Shown one piece after another: positions 1 to 11,059 of a DNA stretch of 64,000 nt (position 1 is its first letter; the number at the start of each line of letters is the position of its first letter). The DNA lies in contig NC_016473.1 of the NCBI RefSeq assembly GCF_000226095.1, positions 3,348,001 to 3,412,000 of the forward strand. The letters are read 5' to 3'. Made by a program: the position numbers and the translations under genes. The notes beneath the pieces are model-generated. The model searched no databases, was not told the DNA's origin, and saw only the letters and a list, made by a program, of their open reading frames with translations. Source of the DNA: Thermothelomyces thermophilus ATCC 42464 (lineage: Eukaryota > Ascomycota > Sordariomycetes > Sordariales > Chaetomiaceae).

Positions 1-686
1 CATTCTTACCGCGCCGAGCTGGGGCTCCATACTGTGTATGCACAAGGCTGATGATGTCGGGTGAAACCGTTTGCGCTAGCGGGACGCCTAACCCTAAATC
101 GATGGCATGCCCCCTTTACGGCGGGGTTGATTTGGACAGATCGTTTCTACCTCGGACGCTTCTGGATGAGATGCCTCGGATACCCACGGTCAGGATACTG
201 ATCGCTCTGGGCATCTTAAGGGCGGTTGAGAACTCGGAGTCGCGAAGAAGCGCGGGGCGATCCAGCAAATAGGACGCCAGGCTCGGTCGCCCCCCAACGC
301 TCTCCACAATCTTTCCCAATGCCGCCTCCTGTTGCCGGGGACAGCGGGCTCCGCATCCCCGCATTTTCTGGGGGGTGGCGTCCGTCAGCAAGAGGAGCCA
401 GAGCACGGCCCCGACCCCGCTGAGAAGCCGAAACTGATACCGGGAGCAGGGTCGATCATCGCCGCCTTTCCTAGCCTGGTTGGAGGCTCTGTTTCGGCCT
501 TGGTATGGTGGACTGCCACGCGGAGACAGGGGCGGTGAGGCTCATCCAGGGTGTGATTCGAGCCAGAAGCAGCGGGTTAGCCCTGAGTAGGATAAAAAAA
601 CGGGCGAACTTCCAACTGCCAACAAGCATTCCTCTCTTCTTCTCCTGTCGCAAGCTCCCGAGCAGACTGCATCCCGGTAGTCAGTC
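1..686. other. Upstream region of the P450 gene, no gene seen
   Basis: No reading frame here resembles a protein I recognise, and frames on both strands are short and overlapping. The last part (about 590-686) is pyrimidine-rich and leads into the P450 start codon, so it probably contains that gene's promoter and 5' untranslated region. The left edge may include the end of a gene outside the window, but I cannot show one. Confidence 0.4.
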
Positions 687-2337
687 ATGGCCATCGTCAA
701 CTTCATCCTGTCACCCTGGGCGCCGGTGGCCCTCTTGGCTGCGGCGGTGGTTTACTATGTCTACCCATACCTTGTAACCTACCGACACCTGAGGCACATT
801 CCGGCGCCGTTTCCCGCCCAATTCACGAATTGGTGGTTGCTGTTGGTCTGCCGGCGGGGCAATCGATACGAAACGGTGGACAAGCTGCACAAGAAGCTGG
901 GCCCGGTCGTGCGTATCCAGCCAAACCACGTCAGCCTCTGCGACGACGCGGCCATCCAGGTCGTCTACGGCCATGGCAACGGCTTCTTGAAATCGTAGGT
1001 CAACCAACTTTGGGGACCTGACTTTGCCCTGCATGACATGACACGACATGAGAGGACATGAGAGGACATGACAAGACATGACAGGGGAAACTGACAGGAT
1101 ATTCAGGGACTTTTATGACGCCTTTGTGAGCATCCAGAGGGGCTTGTTCAACACTCGGGATCGCGCCGAGCACACGCGCAAGCGCAAGATCGTCTCGCAC
1201 ACCTTCTCGGTCAAGTCGGTCGCCCAGTTCGAGCCCTACATCCACAGCAACCTCGAGCTCTTTGTCCGGCAGCTGGACAACCTGATCGCCCGGTCGACCA
1301 ACCCCGATGGCGCGGCCCATCTCGACTGCCTCCACTGGTTCAACTACCTCGCCTTCGACGTCATCGGCGACCTGGCGTTTGGCGCTCCGTTCGGGATGCT
1401 GTCCTCGGGCGCCGACATGGCCGAGGTCCGCGCGTCGCCCGAGAGCCCGCCCATCTACGCGCCCGCCATCGAGATCCTGAACCGCCGCGGCGAGGTGTCG
1501 GCGACGCTCGGCATCCTGCCGGCCCTCAAGCCGTACGCCAAGTACTTCCCGGACCCCTTCTTCAGCCGGGGCCTCCAGGCGGTCGAGAACCTGGCAGGGA
1601 TCGCGATCGCGCGCGTCAAGGCCCGGCTCGAGAACCCGCCGCCGTCGCACCGCAAGGACCTGCTGCAGCGCCTGATCGAGGGCCGCGACGAGAAGGGCGA
1701 GCCGCTCGGGCGGCAGGAGCTCACGGCCGAGGCACTGACGCAGCTCATCGCCGGCAGCGACACGACGTCCAACTCGTCGTGCGCCCTCCTCTACCACGCG
1801 GTCCGCACGCCGGGGGTGATGCAGAAGCTCCAGGCCGAGCTCGACGCGGCCATCCCCGCCGACATGGACGTGCCGACCTTCGACATGGTCCGCGACCTGC
1901 CCTACCTCTCCGCCGTCGTCAACGAGACGCTCCGGTTCCACTCGACCTCGGGCATCGGCCTGCCCCGGCAGGTGCCCCCGGACGGGCAGGGCGTCCACTT
2001 TGGCGGGCACTACTTCCCCCCCGGCACGGTGCTGAGCGTGCCGACGTACTCGATCCACCACTCCAAGGAGATCTGGGGCCCAGACGCGGACGAGTTCCGG
2101 CCGGAGCGGTGGGAGAGGCTGACGCCGAGGCAGAAGAACGCCTTCATCCCCTTCAGCCACGGCCCGCGCGCGTGCGTGGGGAGGAACGTGGCCGAGATGG
2201 AGATGAAGCTCATCGTGGCCACGTGGGCGCGGCGGTACGACGTGTCCCTGAGGCAGGCGCACATGGATACCAGGGAAGGATTCCTGAGGAAGCCGTTGGG
2301 GCTGGAGATTGCGTTGAAGAGGAGGAAGAGGGACTGA
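687..2337 (+). CDS. Cytochrome P450, CYP53 (benzoate 4-monooxygenase)-like
   Basis: Two exons, 687-994 and 1107-2337, give 512 residues, a normal length for a microsomal fungal P450. The intron (GTAGGT..TTCAG) joins a Ser codon to give K-S-D-F-Y-D. An N-terminal hydrophobic anchor (about residues 5-28) implies endoplasmic reticulum membrane attachment. The oxygen-binding I-helix motif AGSDTT is at 318-323, the K-helix ETLR starts at 376, and the haem loop FSHGPRACVG has its cysteine ligand at 459. The stretch FYDAFVSIQRGLFNTRDRAE after the splice is typical of the CYP53 family, which para-hydroxylates benzoate with a P450 reductase and is used in aromatic detoxification. The substrate is inferred from family resemblance only. 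It is convergent with the gene at 2533-3396. Confidence 0.88.
995..1106 (+). repeat. P450 intron carrying a 10-bp tandem repeat
   Basis: The 112-nt intron contains about five direct copies of a decamer ending GACATG (positions 1032-1084, consensus AgARGACATG with small changes). A branch-like CTGAC at 1091 and acceptor TTCAG at 1101-1106 follow. The repeat fills about half the intron and is not in a coding frame. Confidence 0.8.
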
Positions 2338-2532
2338 GACCGAGTTGGTTTCAATTTTTGTAACGGGGGCGCACACGACGTAACTCTGCACGTCCGTACG
2401 TACCAATGTAAATAAATACATACACATGACCGCCATAACCAATGACCTTGTTTTTAGTATTAGGTACCGGCACCAAGCTTGGAACAAAGATATTTTTGGC
2501 TTTGCATACCATCTCTGCTCTGGATTGAGTAT

Positions 2533-3396
2533 TCACATTATTAGGCTGACCCGTCCCTTCTCGCTAACAGCCGCGAGGCCCTTCATGACGAGCCAGCCGG
2601 CCAGGACGGCGTGAAGCCACCTGCCGAGGGGGCGCTCCAGCAGCAGGGGTGCCTCGTCGCCCTGCCTGCGCCACATCCACGTCTCGTTGACGAACACGAC
2701 CCGCCCGTCCTCCCCCCGCGTCTCCAGCCCGGCCACGACGATGCCCCTCACCACGGCCGGGCCGCCGCGGTACGCGCGGGGCGGATCCAGCGCCATCTCC
2801 ACGCGCTCGTGGTGGCGGCCCGCCATGTCGCTGCCGCCGCCATCACCGCGGTACGCGACCGTCCAGAACCCGTTGACGCGGTCGCCCGGGCGGAAGGCGA
2901 GGCCGCGGATGAAGTGCGCTCCGAACGTCCTCCGCGCCTCCTCCGCTCCCCCGTCGTCGTCGTCGTCGTCGTCGTTGCCGCCGATCGAGGCCCAGAGCAA
3001 CCAGGCCTGCGGTGTCCAGCTGAAGGCCGCCATGGTCGCCCGGACGTAGCGGGTGACGAGGTCTGGCAGAGCGGCGGCGGACGGGGACGGGGACGAAGAT
3101 GGGGGTGGGACTAGGGCCAGGGGCTCCGAGACGACACGCTCGCAAGCGAGAACCCATTCGGACCCGTCGTCATCGGCCCGCACCTCCTCGGGGAGGCTGA
3201 CCGGCTTCGGGATGCCCGGCGGTATGTCCGATGCGGGGTGCCTTATCTTATCGCGGATGCCGGTCACGGCGCTGACCCTGGCCGACACAACGCGGTCGAG
3301 GTATAGGAGGTAGGTGACGGGGATGGCTAGCGGTAGGATGGCCAGGCCGATGGCGAGCTTGGAGGGGATCAGAGTGCTGAATCTCGTTGTAATCAT
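2533..3396 (-). CDS. Membrane-anchored protein of unknown function
   Basis: A single-exon gene of 287 residues. I do not recognise a named domain. One N-terminal hydrophobic segment (about residues 12-31) follows a short basic leader, so it may be anchored in an organelle or ER membrane with the bulk on one side. The rest is a compact domain rich in aromatic and charged residues, with a poly-Asp run (about seven Asp) in the middle and a W-M-W-R-R stretch near the C-terminus. The start was placed at the ATG at 3394-3396. The frame stays open upstream, but there it is only a GAA repeat read as poly-Glu, which I take as 5' UTR. Codon use is GC-rich like that of the neighbours. Confidence 0.6.
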   Translation of the reverse strand: MITTRFSTLIPSKLAIGLAILPLAIPVTYLLYLDRVVSARVSAVTGIRDKIRHPASDIPPGIPKPVSLPEEVRADDDGSEWVLACERVVSEPLALVPPPSSSPSPSAAALPDLVTRYVRATMAAFSWTPQAWLLWASIGGNDDDDDDDGGAEEARRTFGAHFIRGLAFRPGDRVNGFWTVAYRGDGGGSDMAGRHHERVEMALDPPRAYRGGPAVVRGIVVAGLETRGEDGRVVFVNETWMWRRQGDEAPLLLERPLGRWLHAVLAGWLVMKGLAAVSEKGRVSLIM

Positions 3397-3420
3397 GTTG
3401 GGTGCTTTTGACTTTTTCTT

Positions 3421-3456
3421 TTCTTCTTCTTCTTCTTCTTCTTCTTCTTCTTCTTC
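3421..3456. repeat. (TTC)12 microsatellite
   Basis: Twelve perfect TTC units (GAA on the sense strand of the gene at 2533-3396), just upstream of its start codon and probably in its 5' UTR or promoter. Confidence 0.95.
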
Positions 3457-3677
3457 GTCTTGATTTCTTCCTGTACTCGATAAGCCGAGCTGTGTGAGGA
3501 AAATGTGAACCTGGGCGTGGTTCAGGAAGGCGAGGGTCGATGTAGTGTAACAAACCGTTGAAGGAGTAATCAACCTGAACTTTCCTCCGACCAATCTGTC
3601 AGAAGCGTTACAAGCTTCTGGCGCACTAGCCACGAGCTACCCAAGTAACGAGGCACGCTCGCTGAATGCATTCGCCC

Positions 3678-4186
3678 AGCGCTCTCAACGACGCAAATAT
3701 ATTATATATTCAACGCAAGCAAGTCAAATCAATGCAAATACAACGCAAATACAACCCCCTGTCAAGCAAATACGCGGGCATGCTTACTTGAGTATATGTG
3801 ACATATTTGCCAAGACCTGTACATAGTGGCTGACCGTCCTATCTATAGTTCTATAATATTACGGGCACTGGCAAATGTAGAATGTAGGATGACTACTGCT
3901 TAGTTAGAATAGCTATTGCTTAGCTAGAACAGCTATTGTCTGGTCGAATAAACGGAATTCGAAGTCTTTGAATTTTACTGTATTTTTGAGCGTTTCGGCG
4001 GCTGGTTATAAGAGTTGATGGATAGCTCGGGGCGCTGCGCCGGGATGCAAAGTAAGGGGCTCTATATTAGGTTAGGGCACTTAGTAGATTTGAGCAAGTT
4101 CAAATCGACGTAAATATTACTTACGTGTAGCCAAAGCAAAGCAAATATCGCTTTAAATTTGTGTTGTTTTCGTTGTTGAGAGCGCT
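3678..4186. mobile_element. Candidate 509-bp non-autonomous TIR element (MITE-like)
   Basis: The left end reads AGCGCTCTCAACGACG and the right end is its near-perfect inverted copy (AGCGCTCTCAACAACG read from the other strand), with about 17 of the first 20 positions matching. Just inside the left end are several repeats of the form CAACGCAAATAC. A related GCAAATA motif lies inside the right end, like subterminal repeats of hAT or Mutator-type elements. The body is AT-rich and has no open frame. I see no clear target-site duplication, so the superfamily cannot be named and the insertion may be old. Confidence 0.5.
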
Positions 4187-4624
4187 AATTAATACAGTGT
4201 AATCCGTACCTTACGTATGTATGGACATGCATATGCGCTTCCCGATCGGGTATAGCGCTTAGGCCAACCTGCCTGCTCCCGCCCCCAACCCGCACGACCG
4301 CAGCAGGCGGCCAACGGCACAGCACCTTTCATTGTTTCTTACTTGCTCTTTTATCTTTTATTAGTATCATGTTTTTCGGCGGGTGCATTTCTTCTTCCAT
4401 TCCCGTCCCTCTCTTCAAGTCCAAATTCTTACAACAACAACAATCTTGCTTTTTCTCTTTCCTTTTACACAACCTGTTCTGCCCTGTTTCCATTCTTTCT
4501 CGCTACTTCCGCAACGGCAACCTTCCCCATCAATCCGGTACCCCCCCCCCCCCCCAAGTGACAGATACCTACTTACAAGCTGCATCGAACCACCTAATTC
4601 CATTCCCAGAGAACGCAAGGCAAC
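4187..4624. other. Upstream region of the F-box gene
   Basis: No gene. The part from 4320 is strongly pyrimidine-rich (CTT/CTC tracts and a 13-base C run near 4543-4556), as is usual for fungal promoters and 5' leaders. Short frames here are low-complexity. Confidence 0.5.
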
Positions 4625-7171
4625 ATGAGTCCTCGCCTCGTCAGATGCGCCATATGCGGTTGGTACATTGTCGGAGAAGCAGGCTCCGCTTCATGGATGG
4701 GTCAGTTTCGTGGGCGTAAGTGCATTCAGCGTGAGAGGGAACACGGAGCAACGGCTGAGTGCGCTGGTGAATTTCCCAGTGTGCCACAACATTGCAGGTG
4801 AAGAGATCTTTCTGACCGGAGTCGGTTACTACTCCGACCCGCACTTCGGAGGCTTCATCGCCCCTCCGGATCCCAGCGCTCGGTGGGACGACCCCGGCTA
4901 TGATAACCCACTGGAACATGAATTCGGGGTCATGGCCGAAACCGAGATTAACGGCAAGCATGGCTTCGTCATTCACGATGCCTGCTGGTCTCTGCTTCAA
5001 GACGCATGCTACCCCGATCTGGTCCCCTGCACGAGATTCTTTGACGTTTTGAACTCCGTCCCGAGGGTGTTCGCAAGGAACATCATCGACTGGGGTCATG
5101 ATTATGGGGGCCTAGCTCTCCTCTTTCCGGAGGATGACTATTTTCCATGGGAGTATTTACGCTTTGCCGACAGGGATTTTCGTGATTCGGGGCTCGACGC
5201 CGTGTACGACACCAACCCTCTTGCCTCTTCCGAGATCCAGGAGATCCTCGCCGACACTCCACAGTCTCCGCCAACCTGGGACCACCCATCAGAGTCATCC
5301 GCTACTCCCAGATCGTCCAGTGGTCTGGATCCATTCGGCTTGCTTCCCAAGGAGCTATGCTCTGCTATAGCTGCGTATCTGCCGACCCGAGATGTCTTGA
5401 ACGCCCGGCTGGCATCGCGCTCCTTTTGGTTCACATTTCATAGTCAGCAATTTTGGGCGTCTCGTTTTCGGGGTGAAAATGCGGAGCGCTCATGGCTGTT
5501 CGAAGCCGCGCGGGATCTCAACACCACTGGCGGCATCGGGCGCAGAGACTGGCGCTGGCTGTACCATCGTACATCCGGTGCCCGCCTGGGAAGGACCGCT
5601 CAGAATCGGAAACGTGTTTGGGCTCTCATCCGACACGTGATGGACATATTGGAGCTCTCTTGGAACGAGCTGAACCCCGACATGGAATCCCTCCGACGAT
5701 CTGCTCCCCTGCGACCCCTGTCAGATGAAGAATGCTCCGGCCCGCCGTGGGTCTCTGTCGAGGGTAGTATCCGGGGGGTTAGCGACAATCTCAGCGGCCT
5801 GCAGACGGCCTGTGTGCTTTCAAAGACTCAACGGGTGGCCATTCGAGTGGATGCTATTTCCCAAGTAGCTGCCTCGACAGTTCGCCTGGGTAGCTCGGTA
5901 TACATCGCCGGCTTGTCCCTGGCTGCTACCAATGGGGAGGTCGTACGCTTGGGCTATACGGCTGCCGGCAGCCAAAGTTGTTGCGTTCATCTCTGCGGAG
6001 CGTCTCTGACTGGTTTCAACGTGGCCGTCGGCCTTGGCGGTATCCACGCTCTTCAATTCGTCAGCGGGCGTGGTACGGCGAGACGGCTATCTGCCTGGCT
6101 TGGGCATCCTGATGACGCACCAAGGACTGAACGGCTAAGTGACATCGTCACGCCAGATGAGGAGACGATGGCACTCGAATTCGGGTTTGACGTGAGACAA
6201 CTTCCCTTCGCCTCTCTTGATCTGGTCGTGTTGCCATGCCTGTTCATGCTAATCGAGTTCTGGGTCCGGAATGTAGGCCTTCCGAATGGTCAGCGTTGGG
6301 GCTGTGCGGCGTGTTGAATCTCCCATGTCGAGTTCCCATAGAGCCGACGACAGTAGCCTCAGACATTCGGCGGTTTGGTATCCTGACGTGCCGTCCCCGA
6401 CGCTGAACTTGAATGAAGACTTCCTACTAGCCCCCAGAACATATGTGTCGGGATTTAAGCCGCTGTTTTGGGCCCGGTTTGGTGGCCCTGGCGGGGTTCA
6501 CTTGAAACATCTTGTGAAGCTCACCGTCGTTGACCTTGACATTGGCCGTATTGATTTCTCCTTTAACAATCCAAGTGTGCCAGCTGAATGCTGGAGGTTT
6601 TCACGTATCGAAGATCCCAAGAGAAAAAAAGACGAGGATGAAGACGAAGACGAGGACGAAGATGATTCCGAGATTGTCGAGTTCCCAATTGACGGGCCTG
6701 GGGGTGAAATGATCAACAAAGTCGAGGTCGGCCAGCGGCTTCTCCGGGGAAACGTTGAGAACTGGCTGTATAAGGAGGGACATTTAACCTGGCTCAAGGT
6801 ACATCCTTTCCCGTTTCCCGTGCTGCGTGTCGTGGGAAGCACCCCTGTTCTAATGTTGAAACAGATACATACGAATCGTGAGCGGGCGTTAGAAGTTGGC
6901 TCAAAATACACATCGCGGAGAAACATTATAGTAGAAAAGGAGTTCAGAGCTGCTCCCGGGACTGCCATTACTGGTCTTTACGGCAGTCGGGTAATGACTA
7001 GCTTCCCCCCTTCCCCCCTTCCCCCTCTCTTCTCGAGACCTTGCCTTTTTTTTTCCTGAGCAAATTTTGTTGGAGGAATCGTGTTACTAACATGCGTATT
7101 CTCAGTGTCTTAATCAAGGATGCATCCTCATGTCGCTCGGGGTATTGACTGAGCCGCTCAGCAAGGCCTGA
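4625..7171 (+). CDS. F-box protein with C-terminal DUF7600-like domain
   Basis: Five exons (4625-4715, 4798-6191, 6277-6798, 6865-6990, 7106-7171) give 732 residues, and all introns are GT..AG with consistent phase. The N-terminus has a CxxC pair (residues 8 and 11) in a short segment ending in MGQFRGR, followed by a conserved TGVG..SARWDDPGYD block. The F-box (LPKELCSAIAAYLPTRDVLN) begins near residue 213. It is the Skp1-binding module of SCF ubiquitin ligases, so the protein may recruit a substrate. The C-terminal half has the motifs WYPDVP, SGFKPLFWARFGGPGG and EFPIDGPGGE seen in this fungal family. An acidic DE-repeat interrupts it in exon 3. The exon 4-5 junction gives a tail ending SKA. 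Targets are unknown. Confidence 0.85.
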
Positions 7172-7696
7172 GGAGAAGGCCGCCTATAGGCACGGGAGGA
7201 AAACACCCGCGTCCCATGGTATAAGTTCATATATGACAGTTTCCGGAACTGTAATTACGGTACACACCTCCGCATTGAGATCTCTGCACGTTCTGGAAGG
7301 AATGGGCACTACCCACGATGGATGCAATTCTCTGTGCGATAAAGCAGAGCTCAGCTTTCCCAAGGTACCACTGCAGTAAGGCACGTATATGTACCCCGTT
7401 GCGGAGATGGGCGGTCGAGTACTCTTTGTGAGAGGGATGAACCGCCGCCCTGATGCGCTTTCAGTGCACTCAGTTGGACCCTCCTCGCCTCAGACTTCAA
7501 CGTGTTCAGGCATCCGCGACCGCGCGATCGGCACGCGATTGTTTCCGATTCCGGGAAGTCGCCAGCTTTGCCTGCTTCAACAGAGTTTGCCCACGTCGTT
7601 TGGGCATCCTATATTCTATCGTACCTCAGTCGCTGCACGGAGACATCATCAGGCCGTGAATGAGGGAGAGGCTGGCCCGCTCAGCATAGGTACCTA
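7172..7696. other. Intergenic, no gene supported
   Basis: Short frames exist on both strands but none shows a family signature. The last bases before 7697 (CCTAG) could be a splice acceptor of the decayed MYND gene that follows, so an upstream exon may lie here. I could not identify it. Confidence 0.35.
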
Positions 7697-8400
7697 GGTA
7701 GCCAACGCAGACCATGACGGAGACTGCGATTCGGAAGAAGAGGATGAATATATCGAAGCAGGAACACATGACACGGATTTCTTTACCCCCCTGTCACCTT
7801 TGAAACTCGCGGTTCGGGACAGCCGTAGATTATGCACCATGTGCCAGATGCCGGGGGCGGCCTGTACCAGATGCTTTGCGGTCCGGTACTGTTCCAAGAG
7901 ATGCCAGTATCCATTGACTGGCCAGCTCACAAGCTCCTCTGCCGCAAACTCATTCCCTTTCTCGCGACTCGCCCGTCCAAGGGCTCCCGGTTGGGAGTTT
8001 GGTTGCCCGAAGAGACAGACAGACCACGGCTCACTTAGGTCTCCCGTCCACCACCGATGTACCAGAAGCCGCTGCTTGAGTATCCCTGGTTGGCATTTGA
8101 GCTGTGGTTGTTCAAGGCAGAGGAGACGGAGCTAGAGCGCCAGAGCACGGGCGACGCCGCCGACGCCGCCGATTCCGAGGGTGAAGGCTGGGGAAACCGG
8201 CACATAAGGGTGCTGCTGCAGAGTGTCCACGACGATGATGACAACGCCGCCTTCGCCGGGAAGCGATGGGGGGGAGAGGTGAGATCACACAAGGGGGGCG
8301 CGATCCTAATGAGACGTGACGGCTAGGCCCTGGACACCCTGGACACGGAGCTGGTGGAGGTGATATGTAGGTATTATTGCGTGGAAGAGCCTCCGAACGC
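7697..8400 (+). pseudogene. Decayed MYND-type zinc finger gene
   Basis: One frame from about 7697 encodes an acidic segment and then the first part of a MYND finger: CTMCQM..CTRC..RYCSKRCQ (about 7833-7907). The rest of the finger, SIDWPAHKLLC, lies in a different frame (from about 7910), so a two-base gain or one-base loss splits the domain between Cys-Gln and Asp-Trp. Downstream, the frame that continues the protein has an in-frame TAG at 8036-8038, where related fungal proteins have a Trp, and a further TAG near 8323 before ALDTLDTELVE. MYND fingers are protein-interaction modules. The three lesions together make an inactive gene the best reading. A sequencing error could explain only the first. 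Confidence 0.7.
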
Positions 8401-10379
8401 TCGTAATCTCGTAGGTCTCGTTCAACTCAGACCAAAAACGTCTCCTATGAAAGCGTTTATCCTCGGCTCGCCAATAAAGCTCCTGTAGTTGCGCCCAGGG
8501 GAAAGCTTCTTCTGCCTTGGCAACCCGCAACTTACAGAGTGAAAGCTCGGTCGGAGCCCGAGCCGGCCATTTCCGAAATTTTGTTACGAAAACATCGTTG
8601 TGTTCAAGCCTAAGCATGTTGTGGTGGTAGTGAGTGCTGTTCGCCTGAGCTCCAACGTCGAGGGTGGTCAGAGGTAGCGTTGGTGGTAACAACAATGTTC
8701 TTGGCAAAAGGGACTGCTTTGTCAATGTGACCATACCTAACATTTTGTATCAGTACCTTGGGTACAAGTCGGTATCTGAGATGTCATGTTACGTGTTTGA
8801 GCCGAGCACAACGTTGTTGCTGTCACATGCTCGGTAGCTAATTACTTCATCGAGTTTGCGTCTCCGCAACTAGCTGACCGGTGAGCTGCACCATGTCCCT
8901 TTCCATTGACACTTAATTAAGTCATCTCGCAACTTCGACAACGTGACAAGACGGCGTAAATCTACCGTTGGAGCCCGCAAGAATAGAGTATGTGTAAATA
9001 AACCCAGCAAGAGAAACTAGCATATTATCTCAGCCAACTCCGTGGTAATTAGTGAGAAGTCGGTAATTAACAGCCTGAATTTTGTAGGCGTGGCCCTTGA
9101 GCCCAGGCTCTCCACCCGGAAGTTGGGCGTCTAGGCCTCGCAGACAGGTGAACACGCGAGTTGGGTGGTTGTGCTGGGGTTTTGGTCCTTCGACCGACTC
9201 CGATAGTGACCTACTCACCCTTATGTCCGGCAGTGTAACGCTCTCCGCTTCGTCCAACGCATGTGACATCGCTATGCTCGCTACGTTGCGACTCTCAATA
9301 TGTTGTTCACTTTGCTTATTGGGGGCATGACACAGCAGTTTCTTGGTTCCATTATTGCGTGTGGAATAGGATGCTGGATATCCGATGATACTACCATTCC
9401 TTATGTTGAGGCCGGCGGCATGCAGAGCTCTCTGGCTCGCCCTATCACCTATCAGAGCCGTGGTATACGGAACGGGGCCGCCGAAATATTGCCCAGATAG
9501 GGAGAAGGGAGCCAGGAAGTAGATGCTCAAAGTTGCGTTTTCGTAAACTGGTGTGGAACAACATATAATTAGTAGCAGGGCTTCACATGGAAAAGAGCAG
9601 TTGCATACCTCGGCGAACAACTCATAACTCAGAAAGCATGAAACGGTAGCGGAGCTTTTCCACTATTTCATTTGTCGGATAGTTTCACTCTACAGCTCTT
9701 GGTGTAACCCCCCCCCCTCCCCTCCCCCTTCAGTCCATCTCGATCGGCGCCGAGACTTCTACCCCAGATCTCCCCGCAAAATGTAACGTCGAGGACAATG
9801 ATGGTGAATTGTCCGAGGTCAATCCGGGGGCGGGAACCTGCCCATTCTTTGCTCATTGGCTCGCGCTGGATATCGGGTTATAATATGCCGCGCGTTGCTG
9901 AAGCTGACGATATGTTTGGGTGACCTAGCAGGCGTTTCAAGACCTACGCCAGTCATTTCCCTGGCACTTCAGAGCCACGACATGATTAACGTGCAATAGC
10001 GTATCCTTGACCGTGTGATGTACATGTACCTACTTTACCTGTAGCAGCCGAGGGAAACAGAATTCAGGGTTGTTGAGGTAGGGACGGGACGATAAGTCGT
10101 ATTCTAGGAGGGGAAACCGGAAACCCACCAAGAGAACAGCGAGACAGAGCAGCACTGGTCTGATGACAGCTGCTTTGTCGACCAAGTATGACGAGCAAGA
10201 GCATGGAATGGCATAAATACCTGCTTCCCCTCCTCCTATGGGACTCTTTGCCTAACCACAACAGCAGCAGAGCTCAATTCCAGCCCCGAATCTTTAGGTC
10301 ACACTTGTGGCAATCAAAGACACGCACAAACACAAACATAATACTCACACTCATACTCACTAATTACCAACGATTCAAG
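8401..10379. other. Long intergenic region without a supported gene
   Basis: Two minus-strand frames of 145 and 196 codons (8306-8743 and 9030-9620) and several plus frames are open, but none has a recognisable motif, coding-like codon bias or credible splicing. A C-run lies at 9709-9717. The 3' part (about 10,200-10,379) is the promoter of the CFEM gene. Confidence 0.4.
10208..10219 (+). promoter_or_regulatory. TATA-like element of the CFEM gene
   Basis: The sequence GGCATAAATACC lies about 165 bases before the start codon, followed by a pyrimidine-rich stretch and an A-rich leader. Position and sequence fit a TATA box, but no transcript start is known. Confidence 0.4.
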
Positions 10380-10574
10380 ATGCAGTTCTCTACCGTCGTC
10401 GTTGCCGCCCTTGCCGCCGTGGCGTCCGCCAGCCCTGCCGTCAAGCGCCAGGCAGCGTGCCCCGAGGTGGACCAGATTCCCAAGTGCGGTGTAAGTATCC
10501 TTTTCTCTTGTTTCCCTTGCCTTTTCCTTTCCCTCGTCTCTTTCTTTCTCTCTCTCTCTCTTTCCTTGCATAAA

Positions 10575-10626
<52 letters not shown>

Positions 10627-10851
10627 GCCACAGAAGTGAAGGAGTGATTGACAAGACACCCAAAACAGTACGACTGCATCGTCAACGCCGCCGCCGACCT
10701 CGGCTGCCAGGCCGACAACTACAAGTGCATGTGCGACCAGTTCGACGCCCTCCGGTCCGGCGCGGCCACGTGCGTCCTCAGCAACTGCGGGCTCGATGGT
10801 GCCCTCGAGGTCATCTCTGCCGCTGAGGCCGTCTGTGCAGCTTGCGCTTGA
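10380..10851 (+). CDS. Small secreted CFEM-domain protein
   Basis: Two exons (10380-10490, 10669-10851) give 97 residues. The first 18 or so residues are a clear signal peptide (MQFSTVVVAALAAVASAS), followed by a KR pair at 22-23 that could be a Kex2 site. The mature part has ten cysteines. Eight of them (36, 40, 50, 57, 59, 72, 77, 93) fit the CFEM pattern, including the central C-M-C at 57-59 with an Asp at 53 just before it, the kind of position used for haem iron in characterised CFEM proteins. No clear hydrophobic GPI-addition tail follows, so it is probably released rather than anchored. Roles known for the family include haem or iron capture, cell-wall function and host interaction. 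Which applies here is not visible. Confidence 0.85.
10491..10668 (+). repeat. CFEM-gene intron with opposed CT and GA microsatellites
   Basis: This 178-nt intron holds a CT-rich tract ending near 10561 and then an uninterrupted GA run (10578-10622, about 22 units), separated by about 15 bases. In RNA the two could pair as a long stem within the intron. Donor GTAAGT and acceptor AACAG are normal. Confidence 0.85.
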
Positions 10852-11059
10852 GCATCCTCTTGTTTCCATTCGCTTCCCATCCAGAGGGAAAGCACTCTAT
10901 TGGATGAGAAAGAGAGGAAGAAAGGTCTCTGTGCTGTAGGCAATCCTAGCGATGGTATCGAATAAAACTTGATCCCCGAATTGGAATGCGTGGCCCCTCC
11001 GGAAATGTGTTCCTATCAAGCTCCGGTGTATTAATTATTAGAGAATCAAGAAGAAAATG

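Noticed and set aside
1032-1084. Short regular repeats that might suggest a CRISPR-like array
   Set aside because: Continuous period-10 tandem repeat with no spacers, inside a eukaryotic intron.
1000-2487. Minus-strand open frame of 495 codons
   Set aside because: Lies exactly opposite the P450 exon; Arg/Val/Gly/Asp-rich composition is the usual shadow of GC-rich coding sequence and shows no domain.
3397-3633. N-terminal poly-Glu extension of the gene at 2533-3396
   Set aside because: Produced by the GAA microsatellite; the downstream ATG gives a sensible membrane-anchor N-terminus.
8306-8743. Minus-strand frame of 145 codons
   Set aside because: No family signature, partly opposite the MYND remnant; could be real but I cannot support it.
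9030-9620. Minus-strand frame of 196 codons
   Set aside because: No motif, mixed composition, no splice context; treated as chance.
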